64,000 bases of DNA, taken from contig CAIQHG010000077.1 in the NCBI GenBank assembly GCA_903871545.1, forward strand, positions 1 through 64,000, in the 5' to 3' direction. The notes beneath the pieces were generated by a model that ran no database searches, had not been told where the DNA came from, and saw only the letters and a list, made by a program, of their open reading frames with translations. A program made the position numbers and the translations under genes. This document shows positions 57,138 through 64,000 of the stretch, one piece after another; position 1 is the stretch's first letter; the number at the start of each line of letters is the position of its first letter. This DNA is from an uncultured Burkholderiales bacterium. Lineage in GTDB: Bacteria > Pseudomonadota > Gammaproteobacteria > Burkholderiales > Burkholderiaceae_C.

Positions 57138-57881
57138 ATGATTCTCATTCCCGCAATAGACTTGAAAGACGGTCAATGTGTTCGCCTTAAACAAGGCGAT
57201 ATGGATCAATCCACTGTATTTGGAGAGGATCCGTCAGAGATGGCCCTTAAATGGGTAGAACAAGGGGCCAGACGCTTGCATTTGGTTGATTTAAACGGCG
57301 CGTTTGCCGGTAAGCCACAAAATTACAGTGCGATCAAATCAATTCTCCAGGCTGTGGGAGATGAAATTCCTGTGCAACTCGGGGGAGGCATCCGCGATTT
57401 AGATACCATAGAGAAATACGTTGACGGGGGAATGCGTTACATCATCATTGGGACCGCTGCAGTTAAAAGTCCTGGATTCTTAAAGGACGCTTGCAGTGCA
57501 TTTGGTGGCCACATCATCGTTGGTCTGGACGCCAAAGACGGGAAAGTTGCAACCGACGGGTGGAGCAAACTTACTGGGCACGAGGTGATCGATTTAGCTA
57601 AGAAATTCCAGGACTACGGGGTTGAGTCCATTATTTACACAGACATTGGTCGAGATGGGATGCTCTCAGGCATAAATGTGGAGGCAACCGTGAAGTTGGC
57701 CCAAGCGCTAAGCATTCCCGTGATTGCATCCGGCGGCTTAGCTGGAATGGCAGACATTGAGAGTCTTTGCGCTTTGGCGGGCGAAGGCATTGAGGGCGTT
57801 ATTTGCGGGCGCGCCATCTACACGGGCGATTTGGACTTTGAAAAAGCCCAGGAACGTGCAGATGAGCTAACCTCGGACTAA
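57138..57881 (+). CDS. hisA: Phosphoribosylformimino-5-aminoimidazole carboxamide ribotide isomerase
   Basis: A 247-residue TIM-barrel isomerase. It begins [20 protein letters not shown]. The N-terminal catalytic Asp is D8 and a later catalytic Asp is in IYTDIGRDG. Phosphate-binding motifs are QLGGGIRD and IASGGLAG. The gene is homologous to hisF, which follows. Confidence 0.97.
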   Translation: MILIPAIDLKDGQCVRLKQGDMDQSTVFGEDPSEMALKWVEQGARRLHLVDLNGAFAGKPQNYSAIKSILQAVGDEIPVQLGGGIRDLDTIEKYVDGGMRYIIIGTAAVKSPGFLKDACSAFGGHIIVGLDAKDGKVATDGWSKLTGHEVIDLAKKFQDYGVESIIYTDIGRDGMLSGINVEATVKLAQALSIPVIASGGLAGMADIESLCALAGEGIEGVICGRAIYTGDLDFEKAQERADELTSD

Positions 57882-57976
57882 TAAGAATTATCTTCATCCT
57901 CACTTCAGTCTTCCCAAAAGACTCAGACTCACCCTAACCGGGGGGGGCAGTAACTATTAAAGAATACCCGCACAAA

Positions 57977-58777
57977 ATGTTAGCTAAAAGAATCATTCCA
58001 TGCCTGGACGTAACAGGGGGGAGAGTTGTGAAGGGCGTCAATTTTGAAAATCTAAAAGACGCGGGAGACCCTGTGGAAATTGCAGCCCGTTATAACGAGC
58101 AGGGCGCAGATGAGCTGACTTTTTTGGATATCACAGCAACCAGTGATGGACGAGACTTGATTTTGCACATAATTGAGAGAGTTGCTTCTAAGGTCTTCAT
58201 TCCTCTAACGGTAGGAGGTGGAGTGAGAAGTGTTGAGGATGTGAGGCGTTTGCTTAACGCCGGTGCCGATAAAACGAGCTTCAACTCAGCCGCTATTGCC
58301 AACCCTCAGATTATCAAGGACGCCTCCACTCGGTACGGCTCTCAGTGCATAGTGGTTGCAATTGATGCAAAGCGCAGAACGCAGGAGCAAGAACAACGTC
58401 TCAGTCAAGGCGGAACCCCTTTTGGTCCTGGGTGGGATGTCTACAGCCACGGGGGGAGAAAGAATGTGGGCTTAGACGCCGTCGAGTGGGCAAGGTTCAT
58501 GAGCGAGCTTGGGGCAGGGGAGATTTTGCTGACCAGTATGGATAAAGACGGCACAAAATCTGGCTTTGATTTGGAGCTAACTAGGGCTGTGAGCGACGCT
58601 GTGGGGGTACCCGTAATCGCCTCTGGTGGGGTGGGCACGCTTGAGCACCTGTGCGCAGGCATTCAACTCGGCGGAGCAGACGCAGTGCTTGCAGCAAGCA
58701 TTTTTCACTACGGTGAGTTCACCGTCTTACAAGCAAAGCAGTGCATGGCCGAACACGGGATCCCCGTCAGAATATAG
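57977..58777 (+). CDS. hisF: Imidazole glycerol phosphate synthase cyclase subunit
   Basis: A 266-residue TIM-barrel cyclase. It starts [23 protein letters not shown] with catalytic Asp11; the second catalytic Asp is in [10 protein letters not shown]. Phosphate-binding loops are VGGGVRS and IASGGVGT. A run of eight G (57940-57947) lies just upstream. It works in complex with HisH. Confidence 0.97.
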   Translation: MLAKRIIPCLDVTGGRVVKGVNFENLKDAGDPVEIAARYNEQGADELTFLDITATSDGRDLILHIIERVASKVFIPLTVGGGVRSVEDVRRLLNAGADKTSFNSAAIANPQIIKDASTRYGSQCIVVAIDAKRRTQEQEQRLSQGGTPFGPGWDVYSHGGRKNVGLDAVEWARFMSELGAGEILLTSMDKDGTKSGFDLELTRAVSDAVGVPVIASGGVGTLEHLCAGIQLGGADAVLAASIFHYGEFTVLQAKQCMAEHGIPVRI

Positions 58778-58836
58778 ATCCTTTTTCGATTGCACCGGGG
58801 CCCAGACAAGACACCTTTTTATAGGACAATTCACCT

Positions 58837-59283
58837 ATGTCTGAGAAAACTTCCCCAACCTCCCTATTAACCCAAGATGAACCCTGGACCAACTCAATTA
58901 AGTGGGATGCAAATGGACTGATTCCAGTGATAGCTCAGGAGTTGGGGTCCAAAGATATTTTGATGGTTGCTTGGATGAACGAGCAAGCCGTTTTGAAAAC
59001 GGTGGAGCTTGGCAGAGCCGTTTATTTCAGCCGCTCAAGAAACAAATTATGGTTTAAAGGTGAGGAATCGGGTCACGTGCAACGTGTGCACGAAGTGCGC
59101 CTGGACTGCGACAACGATGTGCTCTTGTTGAGCGTAACTCAAGAGGGGCACAACCCCTCCATTGCTTGTCATACAGGTAGGCATAGTTGCTTTTATCAAA
59201 AATTAGAAACTGGTCAAAAGGGTGATTGGGTCTGGACGGCTATTGAGCCCGTTTTAAAAGACCCTGAGACTATTTACAAATAA
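58837..59283 (+). CDS. hisI: Phosphoribosyl-AMP cyclohydrolase
   Basis: A 148-residue metal-dependent hydrolase of histidine synthesis. It has [23 protein letters not shown] and the metal-binding [13 protein letters not shown] plus [10 protein letters not shown]. It is separate from hisE here, not fused as in enterobacteria. Confidence 0.97.
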   Translation: MSEKTSPTSLLTQDEPWTNSIKWDANGLIPVIAQELGSKDILMVAWMNEQAVLKTVELGRAVYFSRSRNKLWFKGEESGHVQRVHEVRLDCDNDVLLLSVTQEGHNPSIACHTGRHSCFYQKLETGQKGDWVWTAIEPVLKDPETIYK

Positions 59284-59314
59284 TTCGGTAATTGATTTAA
59301 ATAAACTAGAAACT

Positions 59315-59713
59315 ATGAACTCCCCCTTAAATGCAATTGTCCCAGCCGAGCAGCTAAACACGTTGGTGCGTTTGGCGCAGATGATTCAAAACCGACTTCC
59401 ACAAAACGGAGGCGATCCGGAAAAAAGTTACGTGGCGCGCTTACTCTCTAAAGGGGGTGATGCGGTTCTTAAAAAAGTCGGGGAAGAATCAACTGAAGTA
59501 GTGATGGCGGCCAAAGACCTCAGTCACGGAGGCGACAGCCAAAGCGTGGTCAATGAGATGGCAGATTTATGGTTTCACTGCTTAATTGCCTTAGCGCATT
59601 ATGGGTTGACGCCGCAGCAAGTTTTTGATGAGTTGGAGAGAAGGGTCGGTATGAGCGGTTTGGAGGAGAAGGCCCTTCGAAAAGTACGCGATAGAGAGAA
59701 AAACGGGGATTGA
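59315..59713 (+). CDS. hisE: Phosphoribosyl-ATP pyrophosphohydrolase
   Basis: A 132-residue all-helical nucleotide pyrophosphohydrolase (MazG-like fold). [15 protein letters not shown] and [15 protein letters not shown] carry the conserved acidic metal ligands (EE..E and D). It ends the his gene run. Confidence 0.96.
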   Translation: MNSPLNAIVPAEQLNTLVRLAQMIQNRLPQNGGDPEKSYVARLLSKGGDAVLKKVGEESTEVVMAAKDLSHGGDSQSVVNEMADLWFHCLIALAHYGLTPQQVFDELERRVGMSGLEEKALRKVRDREKNGD

Positions 59714-59771
59714 TAATTTTTTTAGTTTTCCTTTGGAAAGTGGCTTTATTTCAATTTAGGCGGTAACAAAA

Positions 59772-60146
59772 ATGACACACCCAACATACCCAACAGACCC
59801 TCAGTGCTTATTTTGCAAAATAGTTAGCTCCGTTATACCTTCCAAAAAGGTGTTTGAGGACGAGGAATTTCTGGCATTCCACGATATCAACCCATGGGCG
59901 CCGATCCATTTTTTGATTATTCCTAAAATGCACATTCCCTCAATGGAGCAGGTCGCTCCAGAGCACGAGAGATGGCTGGGGAGAATGATGGTCTTGGCCC
60001 CTAAGTTGGCTAAAGAGCAAGGGGCAAGCCCCTACCCTGAGGGCGGTTTTAGGCTCATTACAAATACTGGTAAACACGGGGGACAGGAGATTCACCATCT
60101 GCATATGCATGTATTGGCAGGTCCCAGGCCCTGGAGCAAGGGCTAA
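59772..60146 (+). CDS. HIT-family nucleotide-binding hydrolase (HinT-like)
   Basis: A 124-residue histidine-triad protein. CLFCKIV is at the N-terminus, FHDINPWAPIHFLIIPK in the middle, and the histidine triad HHLHMHVLAGPRPW at the C-terminus. It probably hydrolyses adenosine phosphoramidates, as HinT does. Its place between hisE and tatA is conserved in Betaproteobacteria. Confidence 0.94.
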   Translation: MTHPTYPTDPQCLFCKIVSSVIPSKKVFEDEEFLAFHDINPWAPIHFLIIPKMHIPSMEQVAPEHERWLGRMMVLAPKLAKEQGASPYPEGGFRLITNTGKHGGQEIHHLHMHVLAGPRPWSKG

Positions 60147-60152
60147 AAACCC

Positions 60153-60179
60153 TCAAACTAGATCTATTTTTTAGTTTGA
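60153..60179 (+). terminator. Hairpin between the HIT gene and tatA
   Basis: TCAAACTA (60153-60160) pairs with TAGTTTGA (60172-60179) around an eleven-base loop. The following bases are not T-rich, so it may only slow transcription before tatA. Confidence 0.35.
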
Positions 60180-60224
60180 CCTTGAAGTGGTCTAAAATTT
60201 CAATTAGTTAATAGGAGTACCTTA

Positions 60225-60485
60225 ATGGGAACGTTTTCGATATGGCATTGGTTAATTGTGCTTTTGATCGTGGTGATGATTTTTGGCACCAAGAAGCTAA
60301 AAAACATTGGCAGTGATTTGGGTGGGGCTGTAAAGGGCTTTAAAGACGGGATGAAAGACGGCAGCTTGCCACCAGATCCCTCTGCGAGCTCTGCAAATCC
60401 CCAAAATGCGCCTGCTCAAGTGCAGCACCCTGGGACTCATACCGCTCAGAGCCCGATTGATGTAGAAGTTAAACATAAAAGTTAA
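60225..60485 (+). CDS. tatA: Twin-arginine translocase subunit TatA
   Basis: An 86-residue inner-membrane protein forming the Tat pore. It has an N-terminal helix ([15 protein letters not shown]), the FGTKKL hinge and an amphipathic helix ([19 protein letters not shown]). A strong AGGAG precedes the ATG. Together with TatBC it would export folded cofactor proteins such as MsrP encoded at 26.5 kb. Confidence 0.96.
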   Translation: MGTFSIWHWLIVLLIVVMIFGTKKLKNIGSDLGGAVKGFKDGMKDGSLPPDPSASSANPQNAPAQVQHPGTHTAQSPIDVEVKHKS

Positions 60486-60567
60486 CCCATGCACTGTTTG
60501 CTTGGGTGCCCGTTTGCGATAGACCCCTCTTTTTTTAATACCCTTTGCCAACCTGTTGGCAACTCCT

Positions 60568-61107
60568 ATGTTTGACTTAGATGTCTCAAAAATTGCGCTA
60601 ATCGGCGCAGTTGCCTTAATTGTCATTGGTCCCGAGAAGTTGCCCAAAGTTGCGCGTACTGTTGGGACCTTGGTTGGGAAAGCGCAGCGCTATGTGAGCG
60701 ACGTTAAAGCTGAGGTGAACCGAGCCATGGAGATGGAGGATCTCAAAAAGATGAGGGAGTCTTTTGAGAACGCAGCAAGTGAGGTAAAAAACTCTGTCAA
60801 CATGACCTCCAAAGAAGTTGAGAAACAGTTGGGCGAACTTTCTCACTCAGTGGGGGAGGGGTTGAATTCGGATTTAGTTGCTGCAAGCGAGGACAATAAG
60901 CTTTTTGACGGGCTTAGCATACCCTCTCCGGTTTATAAAAATCCTGGGAAGAAGTGGCGTCTAAAACAATCGGCAACGCCGCAGTGGTTTAAAGCTCAGC
61001 GGGGCGTGCGAAGCAAGGCTTTATCAGGTGCAGCCCGAGTGGCTAGGTTCAGACCAAAGACCACCCAAAGTAGTCCCCTAATCGTGTTGAAAAAATTCGG
61101 TAATTAA
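60568..61107 (+). CDS. tatB: Twin-arginine translocase subunit TatB
   Basis: A 179-residue protein beginning [26 protein letters not shown], the TatB signature. A long amphipathic/coiled helix follows (about 30-95), then a basic C-terminal tail. ATG 60568 is preferred; the open frame extends four codons further to a TTG. The tail contains several Arg/Lys clusters. It lies six bases before tatC. Confidence 0.94.
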   Translation: MFDLDVSKIALIGAVALIVIGPEKLPKVARTVGTLVGKAQRYVSDVKAEVNRAMEMEDLKKMRESFENAASEVKNSVNMTSKEVEKQLGELSHSVGEGLNSDLVAASEDNKLFDGLSIPSPVYKNPGKKWRLKQSATPQWFKAQRGVRSKALSGAARVARFRPKTTQSSPLIVLKKFGN

Positions 61108-61112
61108 ACTTA

Positions 61113-61922
61113 ATGTCAGATTCAAAAACCAATGATGCAGATGAGCTAGCCGGCACCGAGCAGCCCTTTGTGCAGCATTTGGTTGAGCTCAGAGACCGCC
61201 TTGTCAAAGCTATTGCAGCGGTGGGCGTAGTTGCTTTGGTCCTAGCCATTTATCCCGGACCTGGACCGCTGTACGATATTTTGGCGGCCCCCCTCATAGC
61301 TAATCTGCCTACTGGTGCAACGATGATTGCCACCTCTGTGATATCCCCGTTTATGGTTCCTCTTAAAATAATGATGATGGCCGCCTTTCTTATTGCGCTG
61401 CCCGTTGTGCTTTACCAGGCTTGGGCGTTTGTTGCCCCAGGACTTTACTCCCACGAGAAGAGACTTGTGTTGCCCCTTGTCGTATCCAGCACGGTGCTCT
61501 TTTTTGGAGGGGTTGCGTTTTGTTATTTCTTTGTGTTTGGACAGGTATTTAAATTCATCCAATCATTTGCCCCTAAGAGCATTACTGCAGCGCCAGATAT
61601 TGAGGCTTATTTGAGTTTTGTGCTCACGATGTTCTTAGCATTTGGGATGACTTTTGAGGTGCCAATCGTGGTGGTCGTGCTTGCACGCCTTGGTATTATG
61701 TCGATCCAAAAGCTTAAAGAGTTTAGGTCTTACTTTATTGTGCTGGCTTTTATCGTTGCTGCAGTTGTAACGCCCCCAGATGTGGTCTCTCAGTTGGCAT
61801 TGGCCATTCCGATGTGTCTTTTGTATGAGCTAGGGATTTGGGCGGCCGTTTTATTTATTAAGCATACTCAGGCCCCCAAAGAGGAATCCACTGATGAAAG
61901 TAAAACGTCTGGTGGGGCTTGA
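61113..61922 (+). CDS. tatC: Twin-arginine translocase subunit TatC
   Basis: A 269-residue six-helix inner-membrane protein that recognises Tat signal peptides. Family motifs include FVQHLVELRDRLVKAI, FVAPGLYSHEKRLV, FGMTFEVPIVVVVLA and VVTPPDVVSQL. It is followed by the protease gene after six bases. Confidence 0.97.
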   Translation: MSDSKTNDADELAGTEQPFVQHLVELRDRLVKAIAAVGVVALVLAIYPGPGPLYDILAAPLIANLPTGATMIATSVISPFMVPLKIMMMAAFLIALPVVLYQAWAFVAPGLYSHEKRLVLPLVVSSTVLFFGGVAFCYFFVFGQVFKFIQSFAPKSITAAPDIEAYLSFVLTMFLAFGMTFEVPIVVVVLARLGIMSIQKLKEFRSYFIVLAFIVAAVVTPPDVVSQLALAIPMCLLYELGIWAAVLFIKHTQAPKEESTDESKTSGGA

Positions 61923-61928
61923 ATACAC

Positions 61929-63110
61929 ATGAAAAAAACGTGGTTGCTTTTCTCCCAAACCGTGACTGTTTTAGTTGCAATTTGGTTTGTTCTAATTACG
62001 CTTAAACCAGACTGGGTGAGGAGTCTAGGTTCTGGCAATGTGCAGACTGGATTGGGCGGGGTTAGTTTTTTTGAGGCCACTAAAAGTGACCTCACAAGCG
62101 TTGCTCCGGGCAGTTTTAGCGCAGCAGCGAAGAGGGCCTCTCCAGCTGTGGTGAGCATCAGCACGAGGCATAAGTCCGAGACACTGCAATCACAAACAGA
62201 CCCCTGGTTTCGGTTCTTTGGTGGGCAAGCCGACCAGCAAGCACAGGTCGGTTTAGGCAGCGGCGTTATCGTAAGTCCTGAGGGGTACGTTTTAACCAAC
62301 AATCACGTAATTGAAGGAGCCGATGAGATAGAGGTGGTCTTAAATGATGCAAGAAAGACGACCGGTAAATTGATTGGGTCTGATCCAGATACAGACTTGG
62401 CAATTATTAAAATAAATTTAGCTCATTTGCCAGTCATTGTGATGGGCAACTCAGACGCTTTGCAAATTGGAGATCAAGTCTTGGCCATCGGTAATCCATT
62501 TGGGGTGGGACAAACAGTGACCAGTGGCATCGTCTCAGCTCTTGGAAGAAATCAACTTGGGATCAACACCTTTGAGAACTTTATCCAAACAGATGCGGCC
62601 ATCAACCCAGGAAACTCAGGGGGCGCGCTGGTCGATGCTTACGGAAATATGATGGGTATCAATACGGCTATCGTATCGCGCTCTGGGGGCAGTATGGGAA
62701 TTGGATTTGCCATTCCAATGAGTACGGCCAAGTTGGTGTTAGAAAGCATCTTAAAGGACGGACAAGTCAAGCGCGGTTGGATTGGTATTGAGCCCAATGA
62801 ATTAAGCCCTGAGCTTGCGCAAACGTTTGGTCTCAAATCAGATCACGGTGTCATTGTGACTGGGGTCCTTCAGGGTGGGCCAGCTTTTAATGCCGGCATC
62901 AGGCCTGGAGATCAAATCGTTGAGGTGGCAGGCCACCCGGTTGAGGGCCTGAGTGAGCTTTTGGCGTTAGTGGCCTCCCTTAAGCCTGGTTCACCTGCTG
63001 GGTTCAAACTTCAAAGAAGGGATACTCTTTTGGCCTTATCTGTGGTTCCCGCTCAACGCCCGAAAGCTAAAAGGCGAAAAGATTTTGAACACGACTTTTT
63101 GGAGCGTTGA
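61929..63110 (+). CDS. Periplasmic serine protease, DegS/DegQ-like
   Basis: A 393-residue envelope protease. One N-terminal membrane anchor (about 4-25) and a single C-terminal PDZ domain (about 280-375) resemble DegS more than the two-PDZ DegQ/DegP. The catalytic triad is H126 (NNHVIEG), D156 (DTDLAI) and S230 (NPGNSGGAL). The C-terminal tail is basic (KAKRRKDF). It lies directly after tatC, as in other Betaproteobacteria. A sigma-E-type stress role is inferred by analogy only. Confidence 0.93.
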   Translation: MKKTWLLFSQTVTVLVAIWFVLITLKPDWVRSLGSGNVQTGLGGVSFFEATKSDLTSVAPGSFSAAAKRASPAVVSISTRHKSETLQSQTDPWFRFFGGQADQQAQVGLGSGVIVSPEGYVLTNNHVIEGADEIEVVLNDARKTTGKLIGSDPDTDLAIIKINLAHLPVIVMGNSDALQIGDQVLAIGNPFGVGQTVTSGIVSALGRNQLGINTFENFIQTDAAINPGNSGGALVDAYGNMMGINTAIVSRSGGSMGIGFAIPMSTAKLVLESILKDGQVKRGWIGIEPNELSPELAQTFGLKSDHGVIVTGVLQGGPAFNAGIRPGDQIVEVAGHPVEGLSELLALVASLKPGSPAGFKLQRRDTLLALSVVPAQRPKAKRRKDFEHDFLER

Positions 63111-63893
63111 TTGACAAAGATTTTTGTCTCCTCTAGTGATCTTGTTAGACAAACCAATCAATGGCTGGAGCCTTCTCGCTTCAAAGATTATTGTCCAAAT
63201 GGATTGCAGGTTCAAGGGTGCGATGAAATCTACAAATTAGTGACCGGGGTAACTGCAAGTTTAGATTTGATTCAAGCGGCGATAGATGTCCAAGCAAACG
63301 CTATTTTGGTTCACCACGGACTTTTTTGGCGCGGCCAAGACGGAACTTTAACTGGGTGGATGCGCGCGCGGGTTGCAAAGTTGATAAATGAAAACATTAA
63401 TTTAATAGCCTATCACCTCCCACTTGACGCGCACCCCGTGTACGGCAACAACGCGCAACTGGCTATCAAATTGGGCTTGGTGACGAGGTCAACCTTTGGT
63501 GAGCAAAACTTGGGGCACTTGGGCGAAGTTGATCCTACTTCTTCTGGGGCAGTGCTTTTTTGTGTGGATGACTTAGAGAAAAGAATTCGCGAAGCCCTGG
63601 GGCGCGAGCCAATTGTTATTTGTTCAGACCGAAGGCGTGCGCTTCGCAAAATTGCGTGGTGCACAGGAGGTGCTCAGTCCTGGTTTGAGGATTCGATAAA
63701 GGCGGGTGCTGATGCTTTTATTACGGGCGAGATCTCCGAGCCGCAGGCTCATTTGGCTAGAGAAACTGGCGTTGCTTTTTTAGCATGCGGGCACCACGCT
63801 AGCGAGCGTTACGGGGTACAGGCATTGGGCCAAGCACTGGCCCAAGCTTACAAGATTGATTATCAATTTATAGATATCGACAATCCCGCTTGA
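63111..63893 (+). CDS. NIF3/YbgI-like metal-binding protein
   Basis: A 260-residue member of the NIF3 family (GTP cyclohydrolase I type 2-like). Metal-ligand segments are HHGLFW, YHLPLDAH and ACGHHASERYG. DYCPNGLQVQG at the N-terminus is the family start. The start is TTG 63111, directly after the protease stop, with GGAG at 63101-63104 as its ribosome binding site. The exact function is not established. Confidence 0.92.
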   Translation: MTKIFVSSSDLVRQTNQWLEPSRFKDYCPNGLQVQGCDEIYKLVTGVTASLDLIQAAIDVQANAILVHHGLFWRGQDGTLTGWMRARVAKLINENINLIAYHLPLDAHPVYGNNAQLAIKLGLVTRSTFGEQNLGHLGEVDPTSSGAVLFCVDDLEKRIREALGREPIVICSDRRRALRKIAWCTGGAQSWFEDSIKAGADAFITGEISEPQAHLARETGVAFLACGHHASERYGVQALGQALAQAYKIDYQFIDIDNPA

Positions 63894-63933
63894 CCGGTTT
63901 TAAGCCCGAGTTCAAGCCACTGAGAACCACCTT

Positions 63934-64000
63934 GTGAATAACTCTAAACCACTGGCAATAACGATGGGTGACCCGGCAGGGATTGGGCCTGAGATCGTGC
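63934..64000 (+). CDS. pdxA: 4-hydroxythreonine-4-phosphate dehydrogenase PdxA, 5' end only
   Basis: Twenty-two codons are present before the window ends. They read GTG start, then NNSKPLAITMGDPAGIGPEIV, whose ITMGDPAGIGPE is the PdxA N-terminal signature (vitamin B6 synthesis). The gene continues beyond 64000. Confidence 0.85.
   Translation, partial: MNNSKPLAITMGDPAGIGPEIV

Overview
The window looks like the chromosome of a planktonic, probably freshwater, betaproteobacterium of the order Burkholderiales (Polynucleobacter-like in gene content and streamlining). The reasons are the conserved block gltB-gltD, mlaFED-mlaA-mlaCB, ABC transporter, ibaG, murA, hisGDCBHAFIE, HIT, tatABC, degQ; the cyaY/lptM-lysA/mrcA arrangement; a Bug-type (TctC) solute receptor; and a proteorhodopsin. 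The genus is an inference. No rRNA, tRNA, CRISPR array, prophage or complete insertion sequence was seen.

Positions 1-21.2 kb are an accessory, AT-rich region with long intergenic gaps. It holds an Amt ammonium channel, a five-haem c-type cytochrome that looks like a fusion, two secreted Ser/Thr-rich proteins in one operon, a TPR-glycosyltransferase-like protein, an NHL-repeat secreted protein, a Crp/Fnr-type regulator, a green-type proteorhodopsin, and an unusual two-gene operon. That operon pairs a 1126-residue protein carrying two TerB-like domains and a long disordered region with a voltage-sensor-type ion channel whose selectivity filter is not canonical. An orphan OmpR-type response regulator is divergently encoded next to it. 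This operon is the best candidate for an undescribed system.

Positions 20.3-38.3 kb are mainly housekeeping: a Bug receptor, metK with a structured leader, two LpxL-like acyltransferases, engB, cytochrome c4, msrPQ, lysA-lptM, cyaY, mrcA, aroK-aroB-dgt, DUF1415, a methyltransferase and a RAYT-like protein with a degenerate HUH motif. The pilMNOPQ genes that often lie between mrcA and aroK in Betaproteobacteria are absent.

Positions 38.5-64 kb are a dense, almost unidirectional core: glutamate synthase (gltBD), the Mla phospholipid transport operon including mlaA, an ABC-2 exporter, ibaG, murA (interrupted by a one-base frameshift in a run of nine G), the whole histidine pathway except hisZ, a HIT protein, the Tat translocase, a DegS/DegQ-like protease, a NIF3-like protein and the first codons of pdxA at the right edge. 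Several genes appear to start at TTG or GTG, and some starts are moved to internal ATG codons where the ribosome binding site supports it.
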